DNA of 64,000 bases. It comes from Eustoma russellianum (taxonomy: Eukaryota; Streptophyta; Magnoliopsida; Gentianales; Gentianaceae). Both the position numbers and the translations under genes were made by a program. The notes under the pieces were generated by a model. That model ran no database searches. It saw only the letters and a program-made list of their open reading frames with translations, and was not told the DNA's origin. This document shows, one piece after another, positions 44,765-56,548 of this stretch. The stretch lies in assembly GCA_036186865.1 (NCBI GenBank), contig AP025065.1, forward strand, positions 8,898,259-8,962,258, given 5' to 3'. Each line of letters opens with the position of its first letter. The first letter of the stretch is position 1.

Positions 44765-46687
44765 TCACCTCTTGGTAAAAGTACCTTTCGGTACCCATAC
44801 TTGGGTGATTTTTCTAGGTCTATCAAATGGCAAGAATGTAGATGAAGGTGCGATATAGTAGACATGTGGTGAATGCATTTTGGGCCTTTGCCCAAGGACT
44901 CCTCTATATTCATTGTATGAAGGACGTTTTTGATATGTCCTTGTGTGTGTGTGCGTAGTGCGTGGATGAAACGAATGCCGTGTATGCATCACTCTTTTAT
45001 TTTCATATCTATATGGTACAAAATTGTATTTCACGTGATATGAAGATGTAGTGGGACGTGATAAGGAAAGTGACGGTTTTTGCGTCATCTTAGACGCCAC
45101 TTGGGGATTTGGAGTGTCTACTTCCTTAGACACCACAAACTTAGTTGGTTTGGTTGATACTTCATTAGTATCAACGTATCCCAAACCCGTTTTGTCACTG
45201 TCATGCTTTTGTGATAATATAATACGATGCAGCATGTTGGATCCCGTATCAAACTGTTTCATCATTTTCTCTAAATTTATATTCCTTGATTTCAAATTTG
45301 AAATCTCGGATTTCATTTCGTTATTTTGAGTAGTCAATGATGAAATCTCTGTCTTTAATGCAGTAATGACACATGTTGACTCTTTCTTTGAATCGCTTAA
45401 TTGAGCGACAAGATTCTCGTTAGAAGATTCTAACAGTTTTTTGTCTTCAATTAATCGCTTCTTTTCTTTAGCGAGAGTCTTAGTGAATTTATGCAATTCT
45501 AAATACTGACTAAAAAGATCATCATAAGAAGGTTCAGAGTCAGAATCAGAATCAGATGATACCTCATTAGATGCTTTGGATGCAAAGCATACTTGTGCAG
45601 TCTCCTCTTCGGTCTCAGTTTCAGAATCCGATGAATCACTCCAGGTGGAGACCTTTAGAGCACGTTTCCTTTGCTTGGGTTCTGAGACGGGTCTATTTTT
45701 GTTCCGCTCCTTGTCAGGGTATTTAGTTGTTTGTTTTTCTTTATTGGGGCAGTCATATGATAAGTGTTCGAGTTTGCCACATTCATAACATTTAACGTCT
45801 TTATCATTTGACTTGTTCTTATTTTTCTTAGTTGTAGTACCCTTATTTTTATTTCTAAATGACTTTCTCATAAATTTTCTTAAGCCTTTAGCCAATAGAA
45901 TTAGGTCATCGTTATCCGATTCAGAATCACTATCATCTACGTGATCGGAAGGAGAAGAGACGTATTCATTTGATTTAAAAGCAATAGCTTTACCTTGTTT
46001 AGATGATTCCGATTTCCGTATGGTGAGTTTATTCTCATAGACCTTAAGTGATCCGATTAATTCTTCCATCTTTATTGACTTAGTTTCCTTGCTTTCTTCT
46101 ATTGCGGTCACTTTAGGGTCCCATTCGGATGGAAGGCTTCGTAGGACTTTTTGTACCTTTTCCTGCGTGGTAAAAGCTTTACCCAGAGACTCAAGAGAGT
46201 TGTAGATGTTAGTCAAACGACGATCCATATCAACAATAAACTCATTAGGCAATAATTTAAATGACTCAAGTGTGGACATAAGCATGTTTATTTTTGACTC
46301 TTTTACTTGACTCGTGCCTTCGTGTTTCATTTCTAGTTTCCTCCACATTTCTTGTGCACTCGAACAGTTTGACACATAACTAGACTCATTTTTACTTAAT
46401 CCGTTTAGAAGCAATTGCATAGCCCTAGCATTCATACTAAGTTTCTTTTTATCATCACTCGTATAATCTTGTCTAGTTTTAACAACTTCTAATGTGACTT
46501 CGTATACGGTAGATAACTTAGATGGGACAAAAGGACCATCTTCTATTATCGACCAAAGATCTATATCTATAGCCATAAGAAAAAGCTTCATTCTAAGTTT
46601 CCACTGAATAAACGACTCACCGTCAAAAATTAGAGGCCTTTGGCTCGACATACCTTCTTGCTCGGTTTTGAGATTTGTGGTTGCCAT
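44765..46687 (-). CDS. Copia B gag, 640 codons, ending in a TGA before protease
   Basis: Gag forms the cytoplasmic virus-like particle that packages element RNA. The start MATTNLKTEQEGMSSQRPLI lies 40 bp downstream of the PBS. A UBN2-type capsid region spans about residues 20-230 (FDGESFIQWKLRMKLFLMAI, ALLNGL-type helices, VLRSLPSEWDPKVTAIEES). An acidic Ser/Asp stretch precedes the zinc knuckle CYECGKLEHLSYDC (45747-45793; C-x2-C-x4-H-x4-C complete). Then come Ser/Asp-Glu tracts, a coiled coil (LVAQLSDSKKES, TEISSLTTQNNEMKSEISNL) and a basic His/Tyr-rich tail. The frame stops at TGA 44765-44767; the same frame reopens and runs into the protease, so gag and pol were probably one ORF. Confidence 0.85.
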   Translation of the reverse strand: MATTNLKTEQEGMSSQRPLIFDGESFIQWKLRMKLFLMAIDIDLWSIIEDGPFVPSKLSTVYEVTLEVVKTRQDYTSDDKKKLSMNARAMQLLLNGLSKNESSYVSNCSSAQEMWRKLEMKHEGTSQVKESKINMLMSTLESFKLLPNEFIVDMDRRLTNIYNSLESLGKAFTTQEKVQKVLRSLPSEWDPKVTAIEESKETKSIKMEELIGSLKVYENKLTIRKSESSKQGKAIAFKSNEYVSSPSDHVDDSDSESDNDDLILLAKGLRKFMRKSFRNKNKGTTTKKNKNKSNDKDVKCYECGKLEHLSYDCPNKEKQTTKYPDKERNKNRPVSEPKQRKRALKVSTWSDSSDSETETEEETAQVCFASKASNEVSSDSDSDSEPSYDDLFSQYLELHKFTKTLAKEKKRLIEDKKLLESSNENLVAQLSDSKKESTCVITALKTEISSLTTQNNEMKSEISNLKSRNINLEKMMKQFDTGSNMLHRIILSQKHDSDKTGLGYVDTNEVSTKPTKFVVSKEVDTPNPQVASKMTQKPSLSLSRPTTSSYHVKYNFVPYRYENKRVMHTRHSFHPRTTHTHTRTYQKRPSYNEYRGVLGQRPKMHSPHVYYIAPSSTFLPFDRPRKITQVWVPKGTFTKR

Positions 46688-46727
46688 CTCACTGAATCGT
46701 TGGATTCCTTGAAGTGAGTGTTCCTGT

Positions 46728-46739
46728 GCTCTGATACCA
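46728..46739 (-). promoter_or_regulatory. Copia B primer binding site (initiator-Met tRNA)
   Basis: On the minus strand it reads TGGTATCAGAGC, two bases from the 5' LTR end. Gag starts 40 bp downstream. Confidence 0.92.
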
Positions 46740-46741
46740 CT

Positions 46742-49700
46742 TGTAGGATCTGCAAGGCACCACTAGAAGGGGAGGGTTGAATAGGTGGTGCGGAAAGTGT
46801 GGTTTTTAAAATTTGTTTAAACCTAAATAACTCAACTTCTGAAAACAGATTCTGTTTTCAGGACCAGTTTTAAAACGTTTTTAAAACCAGGTTATAGGTC
46901 TCCAAAAATTCTGAAATTTTGAGAGAACTTAGCCTCAGATGTTATGAGGGTCCTCTAAAAATTTCAAATTAAAATTCAACCTTTAACCCCTTCAAAAACC
47001 GTTGGTGATTAGATTGCGCGAATCTGCCAGAAACGGTAGACGGTTTTGAAAAATTTATTCCTATTTATGTGTAAGTCCAAATGCTCTGAAAATTTAACCA
47101 CTAACTCCTTATATACTATATTTAAGTGGGTGGAAACATTTTTGCAAAATTCTTTTGGAAAGTAGGTCAATTACAATCAAAGTCTCAACCTTTGCAAGTC
47201 TGAAAATCAGACTGCACTAGTCTCAGAACTTTTGATATTTGATCTATTTATACTTATCCAAAAGGGTTGAAACTTGTGCCAAATTAACCCTAGAACGTGT
47301 GGCTATGTTTCTGGAAATTTTTGTGATTTTTGAAAGTTGTTTACTATTTTTACGAACGCCAAAAAAAAGAGTAAACTGTGCAGTAACAGAAAGTAAATGC
47401 TGAAAGTAAATGGCACCAAGAATTTTATACTCGTTCGGTTATAAACAACCTACTCCAGTCTTCAAGGAACACCTTCCTTGGTTCACACTAATCACACACA
47501 CGCAATACGCCTTACCACAGGGTTGATAGAGTTACACACTAACTCCAACCCTTTACAAACCTTGTACGATGAATACAATTCGCGCGAACACCAACACCTC
47601 GCAAGAATGAAGATTGATCATACCTTGATCAATCTTTTACAAATATATGGAATATGTGGTGGTCTATAACAGGCCTATTCAAGATTGAAAATATGAATAC
47701 AATAGGCTTTCAAGAAGAAAGAAAGAAAGAGAATGTAGAAGAGGAAGAGCTAGGCGTTTGATCACTTTTATTTTGCAATGCTTGTGCTTGTCTTGTTTTT
47801 GCTCAACTTCTTTCCTTTTAAGCTTGTGTAGCCGTCCACTATGATACCTTCCCCCTCTTGAAAATTATCTTCTAAGTCCTTGGGAGAATGTAAGACATCA
47901 TTGTGACATGGTCTTGCTTACTTGGCATCTTCTCATTGGATGATCATTTAAGCTTTGCTCACTTGGCACTTCATGCTAGGTTGGATGTTGTCATCATTGA
48001 TGACTTGGAAAAATCTGAATATATCACTCAAGACATGTGCCAATATCAATCATAAAATAATTCCATAATACACAAGATTGTCACATAAATGTTGTAAGAC
48101 AAAATTTCTCCCACACTAGGTATGAAAATCGGCCATAATGAGAATTTGCCATGCTGAATTTTCAGCATGTGTTACATGGTTGTACAATTCAAAATAATTC
48201 CATTTTTCTTTGATTTTTCTAATTAAAATGAATCACCAATTGATGGGAAATATCCATATCACATTAGAAATAAATTTGGACAACTTTATTCCCATGAATT
48301 CGGCCATGACACCTTTCACACATGCTGAAAAATTTTCAGCATGTGCGATATATAAAATATCACAATTTATGAATTTAAAAAATATTCAAATTACTTCCAT
48401 TTCTTCTCCCAATCAATCACATAATTCAAGATGTTAAAATATAGCCTTTTAATGTGAAAATTTCGGCCACCATACTTACACATGCTGAAATTTTCAGCAT
48501 GTGTTATAAGTGAGACAAAGTTTGGAATCTTATCATTTGCAGCTTCTCTCTTTAATTCACCAACATTGCATGGTTGATTCTTGACCAATCAATATGTCAA
48601 CAAGGCTCCAAATAAGCTCCATCTCAGCTGTGATATGCGTGTATAGTGTATATACATGTGCTGAAAATTATTTTTGCTAACTTTGTAAAATAGTGCACAT
48701 TTAATAATACACACATGTTATATTCCAATCAGCCCTTAATTTAATTTTCTAGAACACTTTAAGATGTATAACATATGTAAAAAGTGTCTAGATACGTGTC
48801 ATATGATGTACCAAAAACGTTCCATGTGTTATGTGCGTAGAAAACCGAATTTTCGATATTTATCGATTACCCGATTTTTCTCTAATTAAATTCCAACTTT
48901 TGCGCATATTATATATATTATGTTACACATAATATATATATATAATATATACTTTAAATCTCAGCACTTGTCTGGTCTAAAGTGGTGCCATTAACATGTG
49001 TCAAAATTAAAATTGGAATCTTCACATTTTGGCCTTAAATGTGGGGTGATTTGTGTGTGCCAACATGGAAAGTATTTTTGGCTGAAAACATTGGCATATG
49101 CACGAAATTTATGATGATTTTTGAGGTGTAGGGGCTGGCCATCTATTTATGGCAAGTACGTGACACGTTGGCGAAGTTTCGGTATTCGCCCGATACGACA
49201 CTTTTCAGTTTAGAACCTTTTAACGTGTCGTATTTAATTTGTCATCACCATGTCTTATATCATATGATGTAAGACCTGAATATACTCATAAATATGAGTT
49301 AAGTATATTGGTGTGACGTTAACGTACGTACGTAGAATATATAACGTGTCGGTAGTACGTTGGAATACATGTGTATGTGCCTTTTTAAAAAAATCTGAAA
49401 ATATATGTATATATATGTGTGTATGCCGTGTATATATTAATGAGGGGAGGAGGAGAAGACTTTCCTTCCTTAGCCTTGTTGCCTTTGTGCCTTTTCCAAA
49501 TGTGGCTTCCTTTAATGAACTACTTAGTTTTATTTACTAAGTACTTCACTTAATGAACTAGTTTAGTTCATTAATGGTGGCACCTGAAAATAGTATAAAC
49601 ACAACAAATGTTTGCCATATGATGTAAGCTTTAACGCTTCATGGCTTGTTAGTACGGCAACATTATATACAAGCTAAATAAGGCAAGTAGTAAGCAACGT

Positions 49701-49794
49701 ATCATGCATATATGTATATATCATGCACGTTTTTGTGTATGTCATGCATTTAAATCACATATTTTGAAATCACTCAAACCCCCTTTTCTCTACA
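46742..49794 (-). repeat. Copia B 5' LTR (3053 bp)
   Basis: It is the close partner of 38304-41360, with near identity over 3 kb (scattered single-base differences and a few short indels, the largest at the G-run). The outer end ...CTCTACA abuts TCAGG of the satellite. Confidence 0.92.
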
Positions 49795-50330
49795 TCAGGG
49801 TCACCGACGATGGCTTCGAAACACGATAACTTCGTCATCCTTTGGTGTTTATGGGCTTTTTATGGAAACATCATTCCGAGCCCTATCACGTTGCAATATT
49901 CTCTCCTGGTGGAGCCAGGACACCCAGATTAGGGCCACTGGTCGCGGTGACTTCAAAACGCAATAACTTTGTCATCGCTTAGAGTTTAAGGGCTTATTAT
50001 ATACCCTTGAAACCATCTTTCCGAGGATTACGACATTGCAATTGACTCTCTTGGTCGAGGCAGGACGTCCAAATCAAGGTCACCGACCGTGGCGGTTTTC
50101 GGACGCATAACTTCGATATTTCTGGATTTTATGACTTATTATATACTATTGAAACCGTCTTTCCGAGCCCTATGATGCACAGTCTTACTTAGTCAAGTCG
50201 AGACCTCCACATTAGAGTCACCGGGCATGGCAAAATCAAAAATGTCATAACTTCGTCGTCCATTCGAGTTTTCGAGCATTTAAATACCGTTGTAACCGTC
50301 TTTTTGAACCTTACAATGCTTTAATGATCT
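49795..50330 (+). repeat. 146-bp satellite, forward block 2
   Basis: It directly continues block 1 once copia B and one TCAGG are removed (GATCAGG/GTCACCG). It holds three to four monomers with CCATAACT-type and GGTCGAG boxes. No gene. Confidence 0.83.
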
Positions 50331-50985
50331 TGAATGAAAACTTAGAACGACAATAAAGTTATGGCTTTTCGAAGTAGCCTGGGCCAGTGACACCGATCAG
50401 GGCATCTAGGGTCGATTAGGCAAGACTATTGTGTTGTTGTAGGGCTCGAAAAGAAAGTTTAATGGTATATAATAATCCCAGAAACTCGAAGCAACGGTAA
50501 ATTTATGACATTTCAAAGCCGCGAAGGCCAGTGACCCTTATCCAGATGTTCTAACTCGACCAGGCGAGACTATTGCAGCATCTTAGGGCTTGGAAAGACA
50601 GTATCAACAAAATAAAAAGACCCAAAAACTCAAAGTGATGGCAAAGTTATTGCATTTTGAAGCGGCCACATCCGGACACTGATCTCGACATTCTAGCTTG
50701 ATATGGAGAGACAATTGCGCTTTCTTAAGGCTTGAAAAGATGGTTCCAACGATATATATAATAAGCCTAGAAAGTCCAAAAGAGGGCGAAGTTATGGCGT
50801 TTCGAAGCCACCACGGCCGATGACCTTGACCCGAACATCCCAGCTTGACCAGGAGAGAATGATATGGCATAGTAAGGTTTATAATGACGCTTCCAACGGT
50901 AGCCGCCATGGTCAGTGACCCCGTCAGACATCACGGCTTGGCCAGTAGAGACTACTATCGGGTCTTAAGGCTCGGAAATGTCATA
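50331..50985 (-). repeat. 146-bp satellite, inverted block 1
   Basis: The same boxes appear as reverse complement (AAAGTTATGGC, CTCGACCAGGCGAGACTATT, TATATAATAAGCC). The turn from forward to inverted falls near 50331 and back near 50985. About four monomers. No gene. Confidence 0.78.
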
Positions 50986-52408
50986 ACTTGGTCCAGCCGG
51001 GATGTTCGACTCAGGGTCACAGGCCGCAGCTGCTCCGAAACGCTATAACTTCGTCGTTGCTTGGAGTTTACAGGTTTATTATATACCATTAGAACCGTCT
51101 TTCTGAGCACGACATGCCACTATTAACTCACTGGTCGAGCCGAGACGTTCGGATCAGGGTCAGCGGCCGTAGTGGCTTTGAAACGCTATTACTTTTCCTT
51201 TCGTTTGGCTTTTTGAGCTTATTATTTACCGTTGAAACCGTCTTTACAAGACCTACGATTCTGTAATATTCTCTCTTGGTCGAGCCGGGACGTCTGGATC
51301 AGAGTCACTTAGCGTGACGACTTCGAAATGACAAACTTTGCCTTTCACTTGGAATTCCTGCTCTTACTATATATAGTTAGAACTGTCTTTCCAAGCACTA
51401 CAACACTGCAATAGACTCTCGTGGTCAAGCTGGGACGTCCAGATCAGGGTTATTTGCCGTGGCGGCTTTGAAATTCCATAACTTTGCCTTTTGCTTGGAG
51501 TATTTAGGTTTATTATATGCATTTAGAACTGTCTTTCCAAGACCTACTACGCTATAATATTCTCTGTTGGTCGAGCCGGGACGTTCGGCATCAGGGTCAC
51601 TAGCCCCGACAGTTTTAAGATGCCATAACTTTGTTATCGTTTGGAGTCTCCAGGCTTTCTATATACCACTGTAAATGTTATTCTGAGTCCTATGAAAATG
51701 CAATATTCTCTCTTAGTCAAGCCAGGATGCCAGATCAGCATTTACGGCTGCAGCGGCTTCAAAACGACATTACTTCGTCATCCATTGGTGTTTTTGCGCT
51801 TATTATATATATGTGGAACCATCTTTCCAAGCACTACGACGCTGCAGTAGACTCTCGTGGTCAAGCTAGGATGTCTCTGAATCTGGGTAACCGGCCGTGG
51901 CAGCTTCGAAGTGCTATAACTTTGCCTTTTACAAGGAGTTTCTTCGCTTAATATATACCCTTGGAACCGTCATTTTGAGTCCTATGATGCTGTAATATTC
52001 TCTCATGGTCGATTCTGGGATCAGGTTCACCGGTCGCAGCAGCTTCAAAACGCCATAACTTCATCGTCTCTTAGGGTTTCTAGGCTTGTTATATGCCATT
52101 AGAAACTTCATTCCGAGTCCTATGATGCCACAATATCCTCTCCAGGTTGAGCAAGGACGTCTGATAATGATCACCGCCTATGGCATCTTCAAGGCGCTAT
52201 AACTTCGTTGTTGCTTGGAGTTTTTGGGATTATTATATATTATTGGAAACGTCATTCCGAGACTTATGGAATGGCAACATTCTCTCTTGGTTGAGCAGGG
52301 ACGCCTAAATCAAGTTCATCGACCTCGGCAGCTTTGAAACACTATAATTTCGTCGCTAGGAGTTTTTGGCCTTATAATATACCGTTGGAACCATCATTCA
52401 GAGCAGGA
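50986..52408 (+). repeat. 146-bp satellite, forward block 3
   Basis: About ten monomers with GTCGAGCCGGGACGTTCGG-type and CGCCATAACTTCATCG-type boxes. It ends at CATTCAGAGCAG, where orientation flips. No gene. Confidence 0.8.
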
Positions 52409-53325
52409 TATAATGAGTCATAAACTACAAGAGAAAAGCAAAGTTATGGAGTTTTAAAGCCTCCATGGTCGGTTACCCTGATGAGAACGTCCTGGATCAG
52501 CTAGGAGAGAATATTACAGCATCGTAGGGCTCAAAAGTGCGGATCCAATGGCATATAATAAGTCTAAAAAATCCAAGAAAACGTCAAATTCATGGCGTTT
52601 GGAATCCAGCAAGGGCGATGAACCTGATCTGGATGTCCATGTTCGACCATAAATGTCTATTGCGACGTCGTAGTGCTCAGAAAGATGGTTCTAACGCTAT
52701 ATAATAAGCCTAGAAACTCTAATTGAAAGGCGATGTTATGTCATTTCGAAGCTACCACATACGGTGATCCTGATCCGGATGGCCTCACTCGACCATGAGA
52801 GTCTATTGTGGTATCATAGTTCTCGAAAAGATTGTTCTAATGGTATATAATAAGGTCGGAAACTCCAAACAATGACGAAGTTATGCAATTTCAAAACCGA
52901 TGCAGCCAGTGACCTAATCTGGACGTCCCAGCTTGACCAAGATAGACTCCTGCAACATCGTAGGGTTCAAAAAGACGGTCCCAATGGTATACAACATGCT
53001 CAAAAACTCCGAAAGACGAAAAAGTTATGACGTTTCAAAGCCACCACGATTGGTGACTATGTTCTGGACGTCTTTACTCAGCAAAGCGAGACTATTGTGG
53101 CGTCGTAGGGCTTGGAAAGATGCTTCCAAAGATATACAGTAAGCCTGAAAACTCCAAACGACAACAAAGTTATGCCGTTTCGAAGCTGGCACAGCCAGTG
53201 ACTTGGAGAGAATATTGCATCATCATAGGGCTCAAAAATACGGTTCCAACAGTATATTATAAGCTCAGCTCTGAGTGACAGCAAAGTTATGTTATTTTGA
53301 AGCCGCGACAGCCGTAGTAGTCTCA
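52409..53325 (-). repeat. 146-bp satellite, inverted block 2
   Basis: About six monomers in reverse orientation (GCAAAGTTATGGAG, GATCAGCTAGGAGAGAATAT, TATATAATAAGGTCGG). No gene. Confidence 0.78.
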
Positions 53326-54319
53326 CCTAGTCGCTGCAATAGTCTCACTTGGGCGAGCCAGGATGGATAGATCGGCGTCACTGGCCGTGGTGGCTTCAAA
53401 ATGCCATAACATCGCCATCTCTTGGAGTTTTTGTGCTTATTATATACCGTTGTAATAGTCCTTTCAAGCGACACGTCGCTGCAATACTCTCTTCTAGTCA
53501 AACGGGGACATCTGGATCAGGGTCACTAGACGTGGCAGCTTCAAATGCCATAAAGTTTCCTTTCACTTGGAGTTTTTGGGCTTACTATATACCGTTACAA
53601 CTGTCTTTCCGAGCCGTACGATCATGTAATACTATCTCCTAGCCGAGCCGGAACGTCTGGATCAAGGTCACCGGCACGGTTTCGAAACACTATAACTTCG
53701 TTGTCACTTGAAGTCTCTAGGATTTTATATATACAATTGGAAATGTCATTCCAAGCCTATGACACCGCAATATTATCTTCTTTTCGTGTCGGAACGTCTA
53801 GATCAAGGTCACTGGCAGTGGTAGCTTCGAAATAACACAACTTCGCCCTTTGCTTGGAGTTTCTGGGCATTTTGTATACAGTTGGAACCATCTTTTACAG
53901 CATTACGCCGCTGCAATGGACTCTCGTGGTCGAGCTGGGATGTCCGGATCATGAACATCAGTGGTGACGACTTTGAAACAGCATAACTTCACCTTTCGCT
54001 TGGAGTTTTTAGACTTAATTATATACTGTTGGAACCGTCTTTATGAGCCCTACGATGATGTAACATCCTCTCCTAGCCGGATCAAGGTCACTGGCCGTAG
54101 TAGCTTTGAAATAGCCATAAATTCGTTGTCTCTTGGATTTTTTGGACTTCTTATAAACCGTTGAAAACATCGAGCCCTATGACTGCAATATTCTCTCCTG
54201 GTCGAGCCGAGACGTCCGGATCAGGTACACTGGCTACAGTTGCTTCGAAGCACCGTAAATTCGTCTTTGCTTGTATTTTTTAGACTTATTATATACCGTT
54301 TGAACTATCTTTACGAGCG
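53326..54319 (+). repeat. 146-bp satellite, forward block 4
   Basis: About seven monomers in forward orientation, starting near GGGCGAGCCAGGATGG at 53353 and ending at CTTTACGAGCGG. No gene. Confidence 0.78.
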
Positions 54320-56548
54320 GCATGTAATAAGCCCAAAAACTCTAAGCAATGACAAAGTTATGGCGTTCCGAAGCCGCTGCAGCCGGCAGCCCAGATCAAG
54401 ACGTCCCGACTCAACCCGGAGAGAATATGGCGGCATTATAGGGCTCAGGATAAAGTTTCCAACAGTATATAAAAATCTTGGAAACTTGAAGTGACAATGA
54501 AGTTATGACGTTTCGAAACCACAATAGTCAGTGACCCTGATCTGGATGTCCCGGCTCGACCAGGAGAGAATATTACAACATCGTAGGGCTCACAAAGGCA
54601 CTTCGAGTGGTATAAAATATGCCAAAAAACTCCATGCAAAAGGCAAAGCTATGGCATTTCGAATCCCCCACAGCTGGTGACCCTTAACCGAACATCCCTC
54701 TCGACCACGAGAGTCTATTGTGATATTACGGCATCATGTGCTCAGAAAGATGGTTCCAACGGTATATAATAAGCCAAGAGTCTCTAAGCAACAACGAAGT
54801 TATGGTGTTTCGAAGCCGCCACAGCCGGTGACCCTGATTCGGACATCCTGGTTCGACCAAGAGAGAATATTACGTTGTCATTGGGCTTGGAATGACGTTT
54901 CCAATGGTATATAAAAAGATCAGAAGCTCCTATAGACGACAAAGGTATGGCGTTTCGAAGTCGCCGCAGCCAGAAACTCTCATCCGAAGGTTTTGGATTG
55001 ACCAGGAGGGAATATTACAGAATCCTAGGGCTTGGAAACATGGTTTTAATGGTATATAATAAGCCCAAAAACTCCAAGTAGAAGATGAACTTATGACGTT
55101 TCAAAGCAGTCTCAATCGTTGAGCCTGATCTGGACGTCCCGACTCTACTAGGAGAGAATATTACAGACTCGTATGGCTCAAAAAGATGGTTCCAACAGTA
55201 TATAATAGGCTCAAAAAGTCCAAGTGAGAGGCAAAGTAATGGCGCTTCAAAGACCTCGCGGTAGGTGAACCTTATCCAGACGTCTTGGCTCGACTAGGAG
55301 AGAATATTACAACATCATAGGACTCGGAAAGATGGTTTTAACGGTATATAAAAAGCCTAAAAACTCCAAGCAAAAAGGTAAAGTGATGGCCTTTCGAAGC
55401 CGCCACAGCCGGTGACTCAGATCCGGACGTCCTAGATTGGCCACTAGAGTCTATTATGGCGTCGTAGTGCTCAAAAAGACGGTTTCAATGTATATAATAA
55501 GCCTAGAAAATCCAAACGAAAGGAGAATTTATGTCGTTTTGAAAATGCCACGGCCAATGACCCTGATCCGGACATCCTAGCTCGACCACGAAAGTATGGC
55601 GACATTATAGTGCTTAAAAAGATGGTTGCAACGGTATATAATAAGCCTGAAAACTCCAAGTGACGACAAAGTTATGGTGTTTCGAAGCCGCCGCAGCCGA
55701 TGACCTTGATCTGAACGTCCCAGCTCAACCAGGAGAGAATATTGCAGCATCATAGGGTTCGAAATGATGTTTCTAAAGATATACACAAAGCCCAAAAACT
55801 CCAAGCGATGACGAAGTCATGGCGTTTCAAAGCTGTCGTGGCCGGTGACCATGATCCTGACGTTCTGGCCCGATCAGGAGAGAATATTATAGCATCGTAT
55901 GGCTTGGAAATACTGTTGTAACGGTATATAATAAGCTTGAAAATTCCAAGCGGAAGGCGAAGATATAGGTTTTGAAGTCGCCACGCCGGTGACCCTGATC
56001 TGAACATCATGCATCGACCACAAGAGTCTATTGCAGCGTCTTAGGTCTTGGAAATATGGTTCCAGTGGCATGCAATAAGCCCGAAAACTCTAAGAGATGC
56101 TGAAGTTGTGGCGTTTCAAAGCTGTCACTGCTGGTAACTCTTATTCAGACGTCTCGGTTTGACCAAAAAAAGAATATTACGATGTCATAGTGCTCGGAAT
56201 AACGTTTCTAATTGTATATAGAAAACCTTAAAACTCCAAGTGATGATGAAGTTATGGCGTTTTGAAGGCGCAACATCCAGTGACCCTGATCCGGATGTCT
56301 CAGCCTGACCAAGAGAGACTATTGCAGCATCAAAGTGCTCGGAAAGACAGTTTCAACGGTATATAATAAGCCCCGTGGTTGGTGACCCTTATCCGGAGAT
56401 CCCGACTCAACCAGGAAAAATGTTATAGCATCTTAAGGCTAGGAAAGACAGTTCTAACGGTATATAATAAGCCTAAAAACTCCAAACAAAAGACAAAGTT
56501 ATGGTGTTTTGAAGCCGCCACGGCCAGTGACTGATCTGGAATCAGTGA
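54320..56548 (-). repeat. 146-bp satellite, inverted block 3
   Basis: About 15 monomers in reverse orientation. The GTTATGGCG-type anchors lie at about 54357, 54502, 54648, 54799, 54945, 55090, 55236, 55383 and 55528, spacings 145, 146, 151, 146, 145, 146, 147 and 145. The last monomer is interrupted by the solo LTR. No gene. Confidence 0.87.

Larger units (their letters stand above)
38304..49794 (-). mobile_element. Ty1/copia LTR retrotransposon B (SIRE/Maximus-like), 11.5 kb, inserted in satellite
   Basis: The LTRs are 38304-41360 (3' LTR) and 46742-49794 (5' LTR), both TGTAGG...CTCTACA as read on the plus strand and differing by scattered substitutions. A perfect 5-bp target duplication TCAGG lies at 38299-38303 and 49795-49799. 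The PBS (reverse complement of GCTCTGATACCA, 46728-46739) abuts the 5' LTR. The polypurine tract (AAAAGGGGAAGA on the minus strand, about 41362-41373) abuts the 3' LTR. The order gag, PR, INT, RT, RH is that of copia. It is the best preserved element here but is damaged by a gag-pol stop, frameshifts near 43910-43985 and YVND for YVDD. No env-position ORF is seen. Confidence 0.93.

Noticed and set aside
41822..45788. Plus-strand frames opposite copia B gag and pol
   Set aside because: They are antisense shadows of the well-supported minus-strand polyprotein.
50604..56071. Numerous 60-100 codon frames in the satellite array
   Set aside because: They repeat with the monomer, appear on both strands and break irregularly; they are chance frames in repeats.
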